Assembly: GCA_035235625.1 (NCBI GenBank)
Contig: CP141148.1
Coordinates: 4,769,001 to 4,833,000, forward strand
From: Saururus chinensis
Lineage: Eukaryota > Streptophyta > Magnoliopsida > Piperales > Saururaceae
Length of the DNA: 64,000 nt
Reading direction: 5' to 3'
Shown here: piece after piece, positions 46,475-58,824 of the stretch
Numbering within the stretch: the first letter of the stretch is position 1
How the letters are laid out: every line of letters starts with the position of its first letter
Notes under the pieces: model-generated
What the model was told of the DNA's origin: nothing
Database searches by the model: none
What the model saw: the letters and a program-made list of their open reading frames with translations, nothing else
Translations under genes and position numbers: made by a program

Positions 46475-47833
46475 GAATGTCATTTCTAAAAGTTAAGCAG
46501 ATTTTTATTTGAGTATCTTTTGTATTTGGGGTGTGTACCACCCAGCACTTGAGTGCATGAATAAAGACAAACATTTATGTAAGGAAGAGGCGTAAATTTG
46601 TTATTGAGAACTTTTTGTGCCCTAATGCCCCATTCCAACTTCTGTAGCTTGGTAATGGCTCTTGTTCTTGCGTTCTGTAAAGGAAACTGGTATTTGTATT
46701 CACGAAAATTTTATTTCAGCCTTTTGACTAGATAGAAAAAGGTTTGTCTCCCATGACGAGTAAGATTTTGATGCAGAGAAAGTAGTCTCTGACTCCAATT
46801 TTTATGTTATGATGTATAATTTCTTATTATGTACACCTCCACCCTGAGACCTCGACCTCTTGAACTAATATACCGCTTATTGTATTGACTGCAATTTTGG
46901 GTTGTTTCCCAGAAGGCAGATTACTATTGCAGTATATAGCTTAACATTTTGCCCCCTAACACAAATGACTTTACCCAATAAAAAGCGTACCATGTACACT
47001 GCTTTGTGATTTTGGTTGGTCCACAGAACAGAATTTTAGCAATATGATACGAGTCGTCCTAATATAGCATCCTGAAGTATCATGACGGAGTGCATACACA
47101 GATTCAAACATAAGCACCAACTGCAAACCTTTGAGTAGAAAGGCCTTGTGACATCAACTTGAAGGACAGGAAGGAAATGCCTCTTACCTATGTTCTTGTT
47201 AAAAACATCCCTCCGAAAAGCCTCCCTCTCCACTTCCAACCCACTGTCTCCAAAGAAGCTCTTTTCTTGATTGAGTCTTCATGAGAAGCAAACAGCAATT
47301 GTTAGATGGTTCATCTTCTGGGATTTAGAAGGTTGCCATCTACCTTATACCTTCATCAGATGTCCTCTAATAACTAACAATTGATGGACCAAACACTGAC
47401 CATGCACGCCTTATTGTTTAGATTGGCATCCCGATAGCCTCAAATCTCCGCACCTTGGTGTCAAATCACTTGATCTGCTTAAGTTAAAGCGCACCTGAGC
47501 TTCCCATTGAAGGGGATGTTGATAGTTGGCAGTAAAATCAGTACATGGCGTACATGGCATCTAAAAGCAAACTGGGCTTGTATTCTTCAGCTTTGAAACT
47601 GATCATTCACTGGTGTCTCAACAGACTCATTAATCTTGCTAGCTGAAGATTGTTATTTCAGCAATTATAGAGGTGATGCAATCTTCGGGTGAAAAAAAGC
47701 CTTATAGATTTCATCTTTTTAAAAGACCCTTTAAAATGATGCAATAGCCATAATCCATGACATTTCCTTCTCAGAAACTTCAATCACAAATTGGTAGGGA
47801 GTTATACAGCCTTTAGATGGAGGATTAGCGATT
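46475..47833. other. NDUFS5 3' region and spacer
   Basis: The first 260 bases are the NDUFS5 3' region (duplicated near 41078-41328), with AATAAAGACAAAC at about 46560 as a plausible polyadenylation signal. No further gene is supported. A 67-codon minus-strand frame at 47036 shows no motif. Confidence 0.45.
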
Positions 47834-48708
47834 TCACCAATAATCATGACAGGAACATTTGCCTCCACTGAAATGATGAAAACGAACTCTCTCTTATAGT
47901 GATTTCTCTATGATAAACTTGAGAAATCGCTTTCATGACTGTGACAATCGCTGCACACACGAAGGTTCTTCACAATGCGAATATGGGTTCCTTCACTGGT
48001 TGAAAGGAGACCATAAGCAATGGTCAACCTCTCACTGTGAAGAGCCAAAGCGTGCACTTTCTCCTCTTCATCGATGCCATGCAATACGTCCTTGGTAGTT
48101 GCAATATAGCCTGCCTGCTTCAGCCTCCTGCCTTTTTTATTCAGCATTTTGTAGATTTCTTCACTCTCAGGATGCGAATCATCCCCCATCACAAATTCAT
48201 GGACAGTGAAATCCACTTCTATTGAGCTCCAACCATGCAGTTTATTAGCTTTATTGTCCTTCATTAGGCTCCTGACCTTATTTACATTCAACCACCTTCC
48301 TTGTGAAGCATAAACATTTGAGATAAGCACATAATTCTCGCCACTGTTGGGTTCTAGCTCAAGAATTCTTTTGCAAACTTGCTCTCCTAGCTGGACTTCA
48401 CCATGAAGCCTATATGCACCAAGTAAAGTCCGCCAAAGAACAACATTTGGTTCAATAGACATGTTTTTAATGGAATTGGCCGCGGACAATATGCGGTGGG
48501 AGTAGCCAACCTGACCAGACAGAATAAGGGCCGACGACTCGATCAGCTTGCTGGCAAGAAAGTAGTCGTCGATGGAACGGGAGCGCATCATGGCAGCATG
48601 GATGGGCTTCAGGTCCCTCAGGGAGGAGCATTTTTGGATGCAAGAGACCAGAGCCCGGGGCTCCAGCAGCGCCGCCTTCTTCAAGCGGGAGGAACAAGAA
48701 CTGATCAA
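47834..48708 (-). pseudogene. DYW-type PPR pseudogene with internal deletion and two frameshifts
   Basis: Plant PPR-DYW proteins edit organellar RNA by C-to-U deamination: PPR motifs read the RNA and the DYW domain is the deaminase. The N-terminus (LVSCIQKCSSLRDLKPIHA, ASKLIESSAL) is the usual start of such a protein, but it then jumps to the E motif (EPNVVLWRTLLGAYRLHGEV), so nearly all central PPR repeats are gone. E, E+ and much of DYW follow, including the zinc/catalytic HSE and the CSDCH motif. Just after CSDCH the frame is lost, and a second shift follows in an (AG)n run about 50 bases on. The final FHHFSGGKCSCHDYW and its stop are still encoded in a third frame at 47834. Each shift looks like a 2 bp loss. 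The open part at 47908-48708 (266 codons) cannot make a normal editing factor. Confidence 0.88.
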
Positions 48709-49907
48709 TTTTCAATCTCCCCGATGGCGGGAAGGTGAAGGATACCAGACTCGCCAGTCAAGGGCATTTCCCCCGTCCATTTGGCTCCGTCCTCTTTTCC
48801 TCTTTCTTCCCTTCCTCCGTCAGCCCCACCGTGCCTCTCTTTCTGGATTTAAGTCGATGACATTTGATTCGCTTTTGAGGGATCAACAACGAAGTCTGAG
48901 CCTCTCTGTCTTCTACACGCACACCTTGTTCATCCCATTCTGTATATTTTGGGTAGTATCTCTCAATTTTGGTTGTGATTAAGGGTGTCGTTAATCTGTT
49001 TTTGTGTTAGTTACTTTGGTTATGTATGCCACCTTCAATAGTTCTGTGATGCACTACAACGGGTTTTCCCAGAACAGGTGTACATTAAGAATGTTTATTT
49101 ATTTGTTCAATGAGGCTTTATTGTAGATTGGGTATTCCATTATGGGTGTTACCTTACATTAGCCTTCCCTGTGATAAAATTACTAGATTATTTTTTTTTC
49201 TACTTTGCATCATATTACCTTGCCTATATTATTAAATTATGTATCTGATACACAACTAATTGATCTCTACACGACATAAATGTCAAGTACTAACCAAGAC
49301 TTCTGTATCTTTTAAGGACAAGACATTTAGCTATTTTTAAAAGTATATAATACATTATTATTATGTCTTCACTAGGCTGACATCCATGAATTAGCTCATT
49401 GAGCAGAGATCATTACGTGGTTTTGAAAGCTTTTATCATTTGACTGATTTTGAAAGCTTTTAACATTTTGACTATTGAAATATAGTTTTCAATGTTATGT
49501 AAAAACATGAAAAAGCACAAAAAACTTGATCTGGCTCGTCTCAGCTTGATGTAGATATGGTATCAACTAGAAAACGATTGAGCTTGACAGGAGCACTTGT
49601 TATCACCTCTAATTGTGAGCTTACTTTCTGTGTAAAATATTTGCAAGTTTTTGTCCAACTCTTCAACATGTTTCTCGATCACTTTATGTGCCTCCTTAGA
49701 AGTGCTTTGTTGAAATACCTTTTTTATTTTCATACACATATTTGCGAAGATCCTTTTAATTAAGATTAGTTCAAAGAAGACACTAGACAGTCATTGGCTG
49801 CCCAAGTGGTAGTATGGACTCTATACTCATTTTATCTTACATTTATTGTTGGCAAGCCTCTTTATTGGGCTTTCTCATATCAATGTTGCAAGTGGAGTCT
49901 TCCTTAC
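48709..49907. other. Spacer upstream of the PPR pseudogene
   Basis: No supported gene. The bases just above 48708 would be the old PPR promoter and leader. Plus-strand frames overlapping it at 48496-48982 are antisense shadows. Confidence 0.4.
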
Positions 49908-50757
49908 TGTTAGCCCCTTAATTTGACAGATGCGGATAGGGGGCGACTACCCCCATACTTGGCAACGGACAGCCTAAGCAGCCCTTTGGGCACGGACGGA
50001 TGCTGGAACAGCACGGGAGGTGTTCCGGACGAGCTACTTGCCTTGTGGAGCAGGCTGAGTAGGAGTCCTAGCGCAGGCGGGACTCTAGCAACGAAGCTGG
50101 GTGCTGCTTAGACTTAGGGGAGGAATCCTAAGGCGGATGAGATTCAGCTATGTTGGTTGGCTGCACTCCTAGTTTGAGTAGGAGTCCAAACAACAGGTTC
50201 CCAGGACGGACATGACTCACATAGGCAGGCTAGTCACACTCTTAGGGCGGATGGGAGTTGGAGTGGCTAGTTTCCTCGGATGGGCTGACTCTTGGAGGCA
50301 GCATGGCGATGGACTTCTAGCAAAGGATGGTCTCGCGAAGGCTTCCTAATCTATGCTGGGGCAGAATGGCTTGGGCTGAGAGTTGGACAGGGTGATGACT
50401 CTTTTATTGGGTGAGTTTTGTACTCTTAGTAGCATAGGGACAGTCAGCTTTATGCTGAGCCTATATAAAGGGATGAGCAGGGCGGCCATGGCAGATTGGA
50501 ATCTGATTTTCTTCCTACACAGTGAACCAGGGAGAAGAGAAGAGAGTTCTCAGCCTGGTTGGTCAGCCTTGCCTTCTCCTTTGTATTTCAGCGGACAAAA
50601 ATATAGCTTGGGCGGAGACCCTTGCACTAGGTCGGACTGTGTTGCTTTTGTTTCCCTTGCGCATACGAGTGGAAAGAGAAAAGAATGGCTACTAACTGCG
50701 CGGCGTAGCCAGGCTATCACGAAAGTAAACGCTAGGCAAAGCTTTGCGCCCGTAACA
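49908..50757 (+). mobile_element. 850 bp solo LTR with perfect 5 bp target duplication
   Basis: It starts TGTTAGCCCCTTAATTTGAC and ends GCGCCCGTAACA, with CTTAC on both sides (49903-49907 and 50758-50762). It is GC-rich relative to its surroundings, has a TATA box at 50461 and no internal retrotransposon region next to it, so it is a solo LTR formed by recombination. Frames at 49923 and 50383 lie within it and are not genes. Confidence 0.93.
50461..50470 (+). promoter_or_regulatory. TATA box of the solo LTR
   Basis: CTATATAAAG lies about 550 bases into the LTR, a suitable place for the U3/R promoter. It fixes the LTR orientation as plus. Confidence 0.65.
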
Positions 50758-51824
50758 CTTACCATGGTTGTCTTATCTGTAAAATATTAAAAGTGACTAG
50801 GTTTGAAGAACAAGGAATTTCATTGTGCAAGATTAAAGTTGTACAAAGTTTTCAAAAAGATAAAATATCTTCTCACTTTTGACAAATATTATTAATATGA
50901 TAATCAATAGGAAAGTTCTAATAGTGAAGGAAGACATTTGGGTATGTCTCATATAGAATCACTTTAAGTTTGGTCGCAACTTCATTGCAGCTTAATGCTA
51001 TATAAATGGGCATTGGTGCATTGGCTTTTCTTTTTATTATTGTTCCCCACTTTAAGAATATAAAAAAGAGTCTCTTTTGTATTTGTGCACCTCCACTAAA
51101 ATTGTTTCGTGGAAAGAATATGGTCAATACTAGAATCAAATATGAATACTTCATGAAGCTAAACAATTTTAATATAATCTTGGACCAAAACAAAGAATAT
51201 ATAGTTTGATGACACCCAACAATTCAGTTATTAAATTATCTTTTATTTATTTTTGTTCGAAATGATACTGCTATTGGGTCATTTTTGTAACATAACTTAA
51301 CAGCATAACATGTGTTTCAAGATGAAACAATGCTACTAGTATATACTAGTGAAGTGGTGAAAGTAATTTTTTAATGAATATGGAAGTATAACATCCCCAG
51401 TTCAAAGTTTAATAGTAAATGACTAATTATGCAAAATTGAAAGATAATATAATCAACATTCAATTTGACATAGTTGACTGCTCTTTTTTAAAATAGAGTC
51501 CAATACAGACATCCTCATTCATGACCGTTTGTAGGCACAAATACTTGCGAAGTGATGCCACAAGGGCATCTCAAGTAGAAATTCATCATTTCCCCTCTCT
51601 CATCACCATCATAGTACCTCTACTCAAAATGACAATAGGATTATGCCAACAGGACACATTTCATAATCAAGTTTTAATTATCTTGCTTCTAACAAGATAT
51701 ATATAACCAAGATGAAATAGGATTGCTATGCCAACCAGCATTTTGCCTTAATAAAATAATTCAAAAGTATAATATGAGAACACTCAATGAAAACAAAAGC
51801 AAACCAATCTCCTCTCATCACAAT
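50758..51824. other. Intergenic, no gene seen
   Basis: AT-rich sequence without supported coding regions or clear repeats. Confidence 0.4.
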
Positions 51825-51959
51825 TCAGAAGGACACCACTTGATACTGTTGCTGCTCTTGATGCCCCCTACCATCAAGAAACATATCTAACAGTCTCCGG
51901 ATTCTACACCTTCTAGACACAATCTCCTTTGCCTGCATCATTACGGAGAAATCTGACCA
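51825..51959 (-). CDS. Possible terminal exon of an unrecognised gene
   Basis: On the minus strand a splice acceptor-like AAGGTAGCAG precedes a 44-codon open stretch that reads WSDFSVMMQAKEIVSRRC, then RIRRLLDMFLDGRG, and ends with a glutamine-rich tail and stop. The basic/hydrophobic pattern looks protein-like, but I recognise no family and found no convincing upstream exon. The nearest candidate is a frame starting MTLPMLMMVPQFGNFSQAF near 52110, which lacks a confirmed join. It could be a relic or chance. Confidence 0.25.
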   Translation of the reverse strand, partial: WSDFSVMMQAKEIVSRRCRIRRLLDMFLDGRGHQEQQQYQVVSF

Positions 51960-53144
51960 CTGCTACCTTGCCTTTGGGAAGTGATGATCAGCAAATTAAA
52001 TGAGAAAAAGTGCATGGGAAGCTGCAAACGAAGGCAATGCTACAGTCTTTGAATGCCTGAGAGAAATTACCAAACTGTGGGACCATCATCAACATTGGCA
52101 GCGTCATGCCATAAAAGTAAATACGATACAAGACCAGAACATATAAAATATTAAATATGTTTGCACTATAACTGATGAGTTAAATTAACATTAGTTCAGA
52201 TCCTAAGATAAATGTTTGTACAATAACAACTCAGTTAAATATTACATATGTTTGTATTGTAACAATTGTCTTCTTTTTGCCTGGTCAGGATCACGCTTGG
52301 GACTTGACATTATTCTATAAAAAATAGGCTAGGTACAGTTCAGAGGAAAAATTCGAGCACAAAGAAATAAAAATATATACATGCTGAAAAGAATACAATC
52401 CTTCTACGTGGATAATGGGTTTGCAAATTTCATGAAAAGAAAATAAAGGTAGATGCTGAAAAGAAAACAATCCTTCTCTATGGCTAAGAACAGATAGATA
52501 TAATGGATTTGCAAATTTCATACAAAGGACTCATTATACTCGCATGGAACACTCACTAGCATCCTGCAATGAAAAATCTTTTCGGAAGTACAATCTCACA
52601 AAATAGCAAAAGCTATTATATTGGTGTTTCCTACTCGGCAGGTTGGTTTCATATTAGGGCTAGCCAAATATCCCACCATGAATAACTAAAACACTGTGAT
52701 ACAGATTTCGACTACTGAAGAATTTATAACAAAGAACAAGTAAATTAAATCAAATTACCATGCTGATTAAAAGGTTTAAAAATCAGGGAAAAAAATTTCT
52801 CCAGAGATCTACTGAAGAAAGCAAACTCAGATGAACAAAAAGTATCAATAAATCTCACGGAGAACAAATCTTCTAATCTCGTAAAAAATCTTCTGATCAG
52901 CAGAAAGTGTGGAGGGAGACACAGTATGGGGGAGAGGAAATGGCCGGATGGAAACTGGAAGGGTAGGTGGCTTGGCTTGGTGAAATCAGGGGAGAGTGTG
53001 GAGGGAAAAGCAGTGCGGGGAGAGGAAATGGCCGAATGGGGAATGGCGTTGGGTTAGGGGTGAATTAGAGTTGGAAAGCGGGAAAATTAGAGTATAACAA
53101 AAATTATTCACGAGCGTCGCTGTGCCCGGGAGCTCTTTAACTTT
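51960..53144. other. Spacer with a diverged GC-rich tandem duplication
   Basis: No gene is supported. At 52900-53040 a block GTGTGGAGGGA...GGGGAGAGGAAATGGCCG(G/A)ATGG occurs twice about 85 bp apart. It resembles a 5' leader in the minus orientation and could belong to the weak exon candidate at 51825. Confidence 0.3.
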
Positions 53145-53877
53145 TATGTACATTCACTAAAAAAAACTAGAGTATAACAAAAATTGTAGCATGGGGTTTT
53201 GAGAGCCATCAAATTGAGATCTAATAGTTTAAAATGCCTCTCCCTTGACTTACGAGTGGCTTTATATAAAAATCTAATGGCCCATGTACCATAGGCTTCT
53301 GGTTGCATGTGAGCTCGAGCTCATCCAAATAAAACCCATTCCTTATTTGCTTATTCTTGTCAGAGCAAAACTATTGAATTCATTTTTCGAGAAATGACAT
53401 TACAATTGCCGAGTACAAGAAGGTGTGCCATGAGAAGCCAGTACTCTTTTGAAATATTTAGGACCCACAAAAATGATCACACCTCTACTTTAGTTGTTGT
53501 GTGCTGTGACACCCATTAGGCAACTATCACACATAGTCCATGAGACACACAGTGCTCTCTCATCACGTGCTACAAAGGTATCAATATTACAACAAACTAA
53601 GAAACTCAAATAAAAATTTTGTCTCCATAAATTACAACAAAATTTACTGAAAAATGACCCTGACACCAAAATTTGAAAAAACGCACCAAAATAAAATTAT
53701 TGATAAAGTTCAAACTTCTTACTTGTTGACAGTTATCAAATAATATCTATGCAACTAAGAGAACTTCAAATATCATTAGGGTAAGGTAGTTACCAAATAC
53801 TATGTATGTAACTGAGAGAACTTCAAAAACCATTAGGGGAAAGGATAACCAAGGAAAAATGGAAGAGCAGACATAGT
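53145..53877. repeat. Inverted duplication, interrupted copy, left part
   Basis: Reverse complement of about 41935-42662. Similarity runs through the GAGCTCGAGCTCA motif and ends exactly at ATAGT (53873-53877), where the 4.95 kb LTR element begins. Confidence 0.9.
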
Positions 53878-55079
53878 TGTAACGCCTGAGATTTTTCACA
53901 CATTTTCTTTAAAATTTACGAAAATTTTTTGCAATATAACGTCTATAAATCGGAGGAAAAATGACGAAATCAAAACCAGATAAAACAGTTTATAATTTAA
54001 AACACTAAACATTCATTTTCCATCTAAATATTTTCATCATATGGTCAAATATCGTACGGCCAAAGCAAATATCATCAGGCGCTACTCAAAAACATACGTA
54101 CGAATAAATTGCTATGATCATAGAGTTTAAATACAAATCTCTCCCAGGCATCCCCGAGTGCAAGTCCCATAATAGTCCACAGACTAATCCAAATGAAAGT
54201 CCAGAATGATAAACATCTACTTCTCATCTTACCCAATACATCGGATCATGGCACAAATAAACTCGCAGTGAGTCAAGCATATACCTGAGTCAACGGGAAT
54301 CAATCCACCGCTGAAATGAGCATCCATCTCCAGGAGCTCTCCGCACAACCTGCAAAACCTCCTGTACAATGGGGCTAAAAAGTAAGGTGATGAGTATTTT
54401 CATACTTAGTAGAAAAATACCCAGTAGGGGAATCCAAAACAGTGAACTCACTAAGTTCATAAATACATGCGTTTATGCAACTCAAACATGAAGCAGATAG
54501 GCATATCAATATCATGCTTATACGCATACAAACATACCAAATGCACCATTGTGTCAAAGTCATACCAAATGCACCATCGTGCCAAAATCATACCATCAAA
54601 TTAAACTTACACAAACACCCTTATCTAGGGTCATACAAACTTACTCGTACCACTGTACGCATACTCGTACAACATATGTATACTTGTACAACATTACTCG
54701 TACAACCTTACTCATACAGCTTACACAAAATCACACTTACTGTCTTACTCAAAAACATACTCTCACAATCGTACTCATACACATACAGTCATACTCATAC
54801 TCATACTCTTACAGTCGTGCTCATACACATAATCGTACACATATCAACGATCATTGAAGCTCATTACAACCAATAAGCTCCAGCGTCGAATGGAAAAGAA
54901 TGTCACTGGGGCAACACCTTAACCTCCGGGGAGTGACTAGACGCCATGGACTTTTCCAAAGGTAAGGCACACCAATGCTCATGGGGCACTGGATCAAACA
55001 GGTAAGAGTAGAACCATGATACTACTTACCTAAATGCGCAAACATAAACACCCACACATAAGGGGTCATACAGTTGCCC

Positions 55080-55440
55080 ACCATAATGGGTCTTATAGTG
55101 CCATAGAATTGCCCACCATAATAGGTCTTATAGTGCCAGAGAATTGCCCACCATAATGGGTCTTATAGTGCCATTGTCACTCTTGGGCAGAAAACATATA
55201 GTGCCACTTCGGCAGAAACATACAGTGCCACTCTTGGGCGGAAACATACAACGCTCTCAACAGAGCATCAAATGTCTGGGCTTATACAACACACAGACCA
55301 AAGTCAGAAACGTACATCGCTCTCAACAGAGCATCAAACGTCTGGGCTTATACAACACGCAGACCAAACCGGAAACATATGTCGCTCTCAACAGAGCATC
55401 GGACGCCCGATGCTCTATACAGCACACAGACAGCATCCCG
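55080..55440. repeat. Two tandem arrays in the 4.95 kb element
   Basis: At 55080-55180 ATTGCCCACCATAATGGGTC recurs three times at a spacing of about 40-43 bp. At about 55250-55430 CGCTCTCAACAGAGCATC recurs three times at a spacing of about 66 bp. The second contains the internal palindrome GCTCTCAACAGAGC. Confidence 0.7.
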
Positions 55441-56149
55441 CAGGATAAACACCATGGCAAGACATGAGAAATGCTCGGCCGACTCATTAGCGGCCAGCTC
55501 AAACACGGAACTTAATCCGTTGAACCCTCAGGTCTCAAACTCATAACGTTATCATTAGTTGTGCTTATGATTCAAGTTTGAATTAAGTAAATTATGCAGT
55601 ATAATTATGCCCAACAAATTCACAGTCCTCGACTGATCAAACCGAAGTTGAGCCCGATCGAAACCCAAGTTCGTCAGGGCAACAGACTTCACTTAACCTT
55701 TCACATCCTGATCATAACACATCATACATCAAACCCTTACAGTCTTACATACTTCGTCATCCATCTTATGGCCAAATCAACTTACACTGACATCATCAAA
55801 TGAAGCTCCTCAGAGTCAACCCAGTTGTCGCCCCTTTCTTATATCTCACTTGTTATGCTTACTTTTCACTTTATAATCTGTATGTTATGCTTGTACAATT
55901 ATGCACACTCTTATTGTCTGACAAACCTCATCCGTCATACCCATAACCTCTATCATCCGTCATACGCTTACACATCCATATCCAAATCCAGACAAAACCT
56001 CAGTCACCTCTTACTGTCCATCGCCCATACCTCTGCCCACATACACTTACACATATCCATAGCATAGGCAAATAGCCATCATACATACGCATGTCTATCA
56101 CACATACATATAACATACACATACGATCATATATACGCAGCTTACAACC

Positions 56150-56512
56150 ATGCTCACTAGCCATCACTAGTGCATACATACACATTTATACATACGTCAA
56201 ACATACACGCTAGCCATCACTAGCACATGCATACATACGTCAGACATACACGCTAATCATCACTAGCACATACATATGTCAGACATACACGTTAGCCATC
56301 ACTAGCACATGCATAATCCATACATACTCCAAACATGCACGCTAGCCATCACTAGCACATGCATAATGCAAACATACTTCAAACATGCACGCTAGTCATC
56401 ACTAGCACATGCATACATAAGTTAACATACACGCTAGCCATCACTAGCACATACTCAATCAACATACGAAACTTACCAACAAACACGCTAGTCATCACTA
56501 GCACATACTTAC
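56150..56512. repeat. Hairpin-core minisatellite, eight units
   Basis: Eight diverged units at about 40-50 bp spacing, each with GCTAG(C/T)CATCACTAGCACAT, in which GCTAG and CTAGC can pair around a 6 nt loop. It is the inverted, longer counterpart of the array at 11527-11785. Confidence 0.8.
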
Positions 56513-57249
56513 ATCCAACATACTTACAACCGACATGCATGTCATATGCAGTTCAATATACCATACAATCATGCTTACACGCACATCATGCAATTGGATC
56601 GTTACTTAACATCAAAGCATGAAATCATACAATCCTAGCATGCTGCTACTCATTCAAAGCATGCTATCATGAAATTACGAGTTCAAAGCTCCCCTACATC
56701 GTAATCCTGATGTTTGATGGCGAGCAGCATCGGCATCGGAGTTGGCAGTCAAAACCGTTGCCTGGCTGAGAGAGTTGCTGTCCCGAGGATTATAAGAAGT
56801 GTCAGAAACAATCAGGGCCAAACAAGGTGTCAAAAGTCAATGCGGCAAAACCCGCGATCCACGGCGGCACACTAGAGCGGCTGGGAGAAATGTCGTGCCA
56901 ACATAAGTGGCAGTGTGACTAGAAGTTGATGGTGTACTCATTGAAGATCGGCCAGTGGCTAAGACGTACTCGGCTAGCCATAAGACATCAAAATCGGCCG
57001 TGGATAGCACCCAATGGTGACGATTTTGCGTCAACAAGGGCCCACATACGGGCGGAGAGCGTGGGGCGATGCTCGAGGACGGAGGAGAGGTGGTGGAGGA
57101 CTCTAATGTCAACTCCACTCGGTGGCAAAGCCAACTGATAGTCAGGCGGCGCGAATGCGGCACCTAAACCCACAAGCACACGCGACCCAACGGGACAGGG
57201 AGAGGGCTGCCATGAGGCAAACCAAGGCCCACAAAAGGCCAATAGGGCT

Positions 57250-58530
57250 AAGGCCCTAGCTGTGGCCAAACTAAATGTCGACGTTGCCGATCACTACCCA
57301 CAACCAAAACTAATGGTGTGGGTAGCTGTGCATCTTACACGACAGAGAGCAAGGGGAGGGTTCAGGGTTGAGCAAAGGCCACGAGGCCGTCACTGGCCAA
57401 GGCCTGTGCAGGTGAACTCATCTACCTTCAGTCAAGGTAAGTCATACAAATTCTTGCCAGAGGTCATCCGGAACCGACGACATAAAATGGGCAAGAAGGT
57501 CAACGGGCAAATATGCCGGTGAGGCGGAACTAGTTGTGGCTACGGGCCACAAGGAAGAACATAGGTCAGAGGCGATAACATCGGGTTAGGTGGGGCCCAG
57601 CTAGGGTGACCCACTGGTGTCACCGGGCCAGGGCGGAGCCAGACAAAGATCCGCTAAATCAAATCTGGCGTCCGACTGATAGCGTTAGTCACACGGTCTA
57701 AAACAGACATAGAACAAAAATGGGGGATGCCCGGACTGAGCAAGGGAGAGATGGAGGCTAAACCGGTCTGGGTGGGGCTGTCCCCGGACCAGGGCGGAGC
57801 CCACGGTGGTCAAGTCACCCTCACCCGCCAACGATGGCAGTGCCAACTCACTGGAAATCGAATCTCAGTAAGGGCAAAATGCACTGGCCAGAGTAGAGGA
57901 CGGCGGAGCGGAGGTCCCCTTGGGCCGGGAAGAGTGGCCCATCATCATCGCCGGACCAAGGTGTGTCAGGTTGAGCACGGCCGGGCCATCCAACAGCGGC
58001 CTAAGCTGGCCGGCGAGCTCAACCGAAGGGGGTAGAAAAACAAAGCAGAGGGGAGAAGAAGAGTAGGCAGCGGAGGGGAGGCCCTCTAGGGCCGGGAGGA
58101 GTGGCCCCTCGCCGTCACCGGATGAAGGCGGGGCCAGACGGAGGTCCAGTCGGCCGAAGCTCACTCCAACAGCCTCTGTTTCACCGAAACAGAACACTGG
58201 CAGAATAGGGCATAAAAGGGGGAAAAGACTGGGGCGGCGAAGGAGAGGCCGTCTGGGCCGGGAGGGGTGGTGTCTCGCCGTCGCCGGCCCAGGGCAGAGC
58301 CGTGGGAGGCCGGCTGGCCCTTGCCGGCTCACGACGGCGGCGGAAACACAAAATAGAGGGGAGAGAGGGCAAACCGGGGAGGAGGCGGCGCGGCCGTAGG
58401 CGGTCGGGGCGGTGGCTCCTTGGCATCGCACCACCGGGGCGGAGCTGGTGGAGGTGGCCCTGTAGCCCACCGACGGCCGGGCACAAGGAATCAGACGGGG
58501 GGGGTCGCACTGTTCACTTCTAGGAGGTTC
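57250..58530. other. GC- and CpG-rich tract inside the 4.95 kb element
   Basis: Base composition changes sharply to GC-rich, with repeated GGGCCGGGA(A/G)(G/A)(A/G)GTGG and GTCGCCGGCCCAGG-type motifs at about 150-180 bp spacing (for example near 57930, 58090 and 58255). Long open frames on both strands here follow from the composition. The related 10038-13934 element has a less GC-rich counterpart and is about 1 kb shorter. Confidence 0.6.
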
Positions 58531-58824
58531 TGGATCGGGGTCGCCCGATCCCGATCCCCTTTTTTATTTATTTTTCCTTTTTTTTTCTACTTACATCTTC
58601 AACACACGTTAGCTCACTGGTTACGCGTCGAACCTCTAAAATTTGCGCCATAAGCGGGCAGTGAGGCCTACAGCCTGCGACTAAGCCCCACACCTGACTC
58701 TACGAGTATAAATATGGGGAAATATATAAATATAAATATGCCGTAGCGTCACATTTTTCCGCCAAAAATGACCAAAAAATAGCAAAAAATCCTAAAAAAT
58801 CGTAAAAAAATCAGGGATCTTACA

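Larger units (their letters stand above)
53878..58824 (+). mobile_element. 4.95 kb LTR-like element with perfect 5 bp target duplication
   Basis: It starts TGTAACGCCTGAGATTTTTC and ends CAGGGATCTTACA, with ATAGT at 53873-53877 and 58825-58829. The uninterrupted inverted copy at 41372-42662 has a single ATAGT (as ACTAT) at the matching position, so the empty site is visible in the same window. It is related to the 10038-13934 element. No gag or pol frame was found, so it is probably a solo LTR of a Ty3-type element with very long LTRs (Tat/Ogre-type by length only). It contains several tandem arrays and a GC-rich tract at about 57250-58530. Confidence 0.92.

Noticed and set aside
48496..48982. 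Plus-strand ORFs opposite the PPR pseudogene
   Set aside because: Shadows of the PPR frame on the other strand.
49923..50790. ORFs of 62 and 135 codons
   Set aside because: They lie inside a solo LTR with defined ends and resemble no protein; the second runs past the LTR end.
56150..56512. CRISPR-like appearance of the regularly spaced GCTAGCCATCACTAGC units
   Set aside because: Units and spacers are both diverged and related to one another, lie in a plant LTR, and have no cas genes. It is a minisatellite.
57727..58653. Several ORFs up to 201 codons on both strands
   Set aside because: GC-rich, proline/arginine/glycine-biased frames in a repetitive tract of an LTR element. Simultaneously open frames on both strands indicate composition and not coding.
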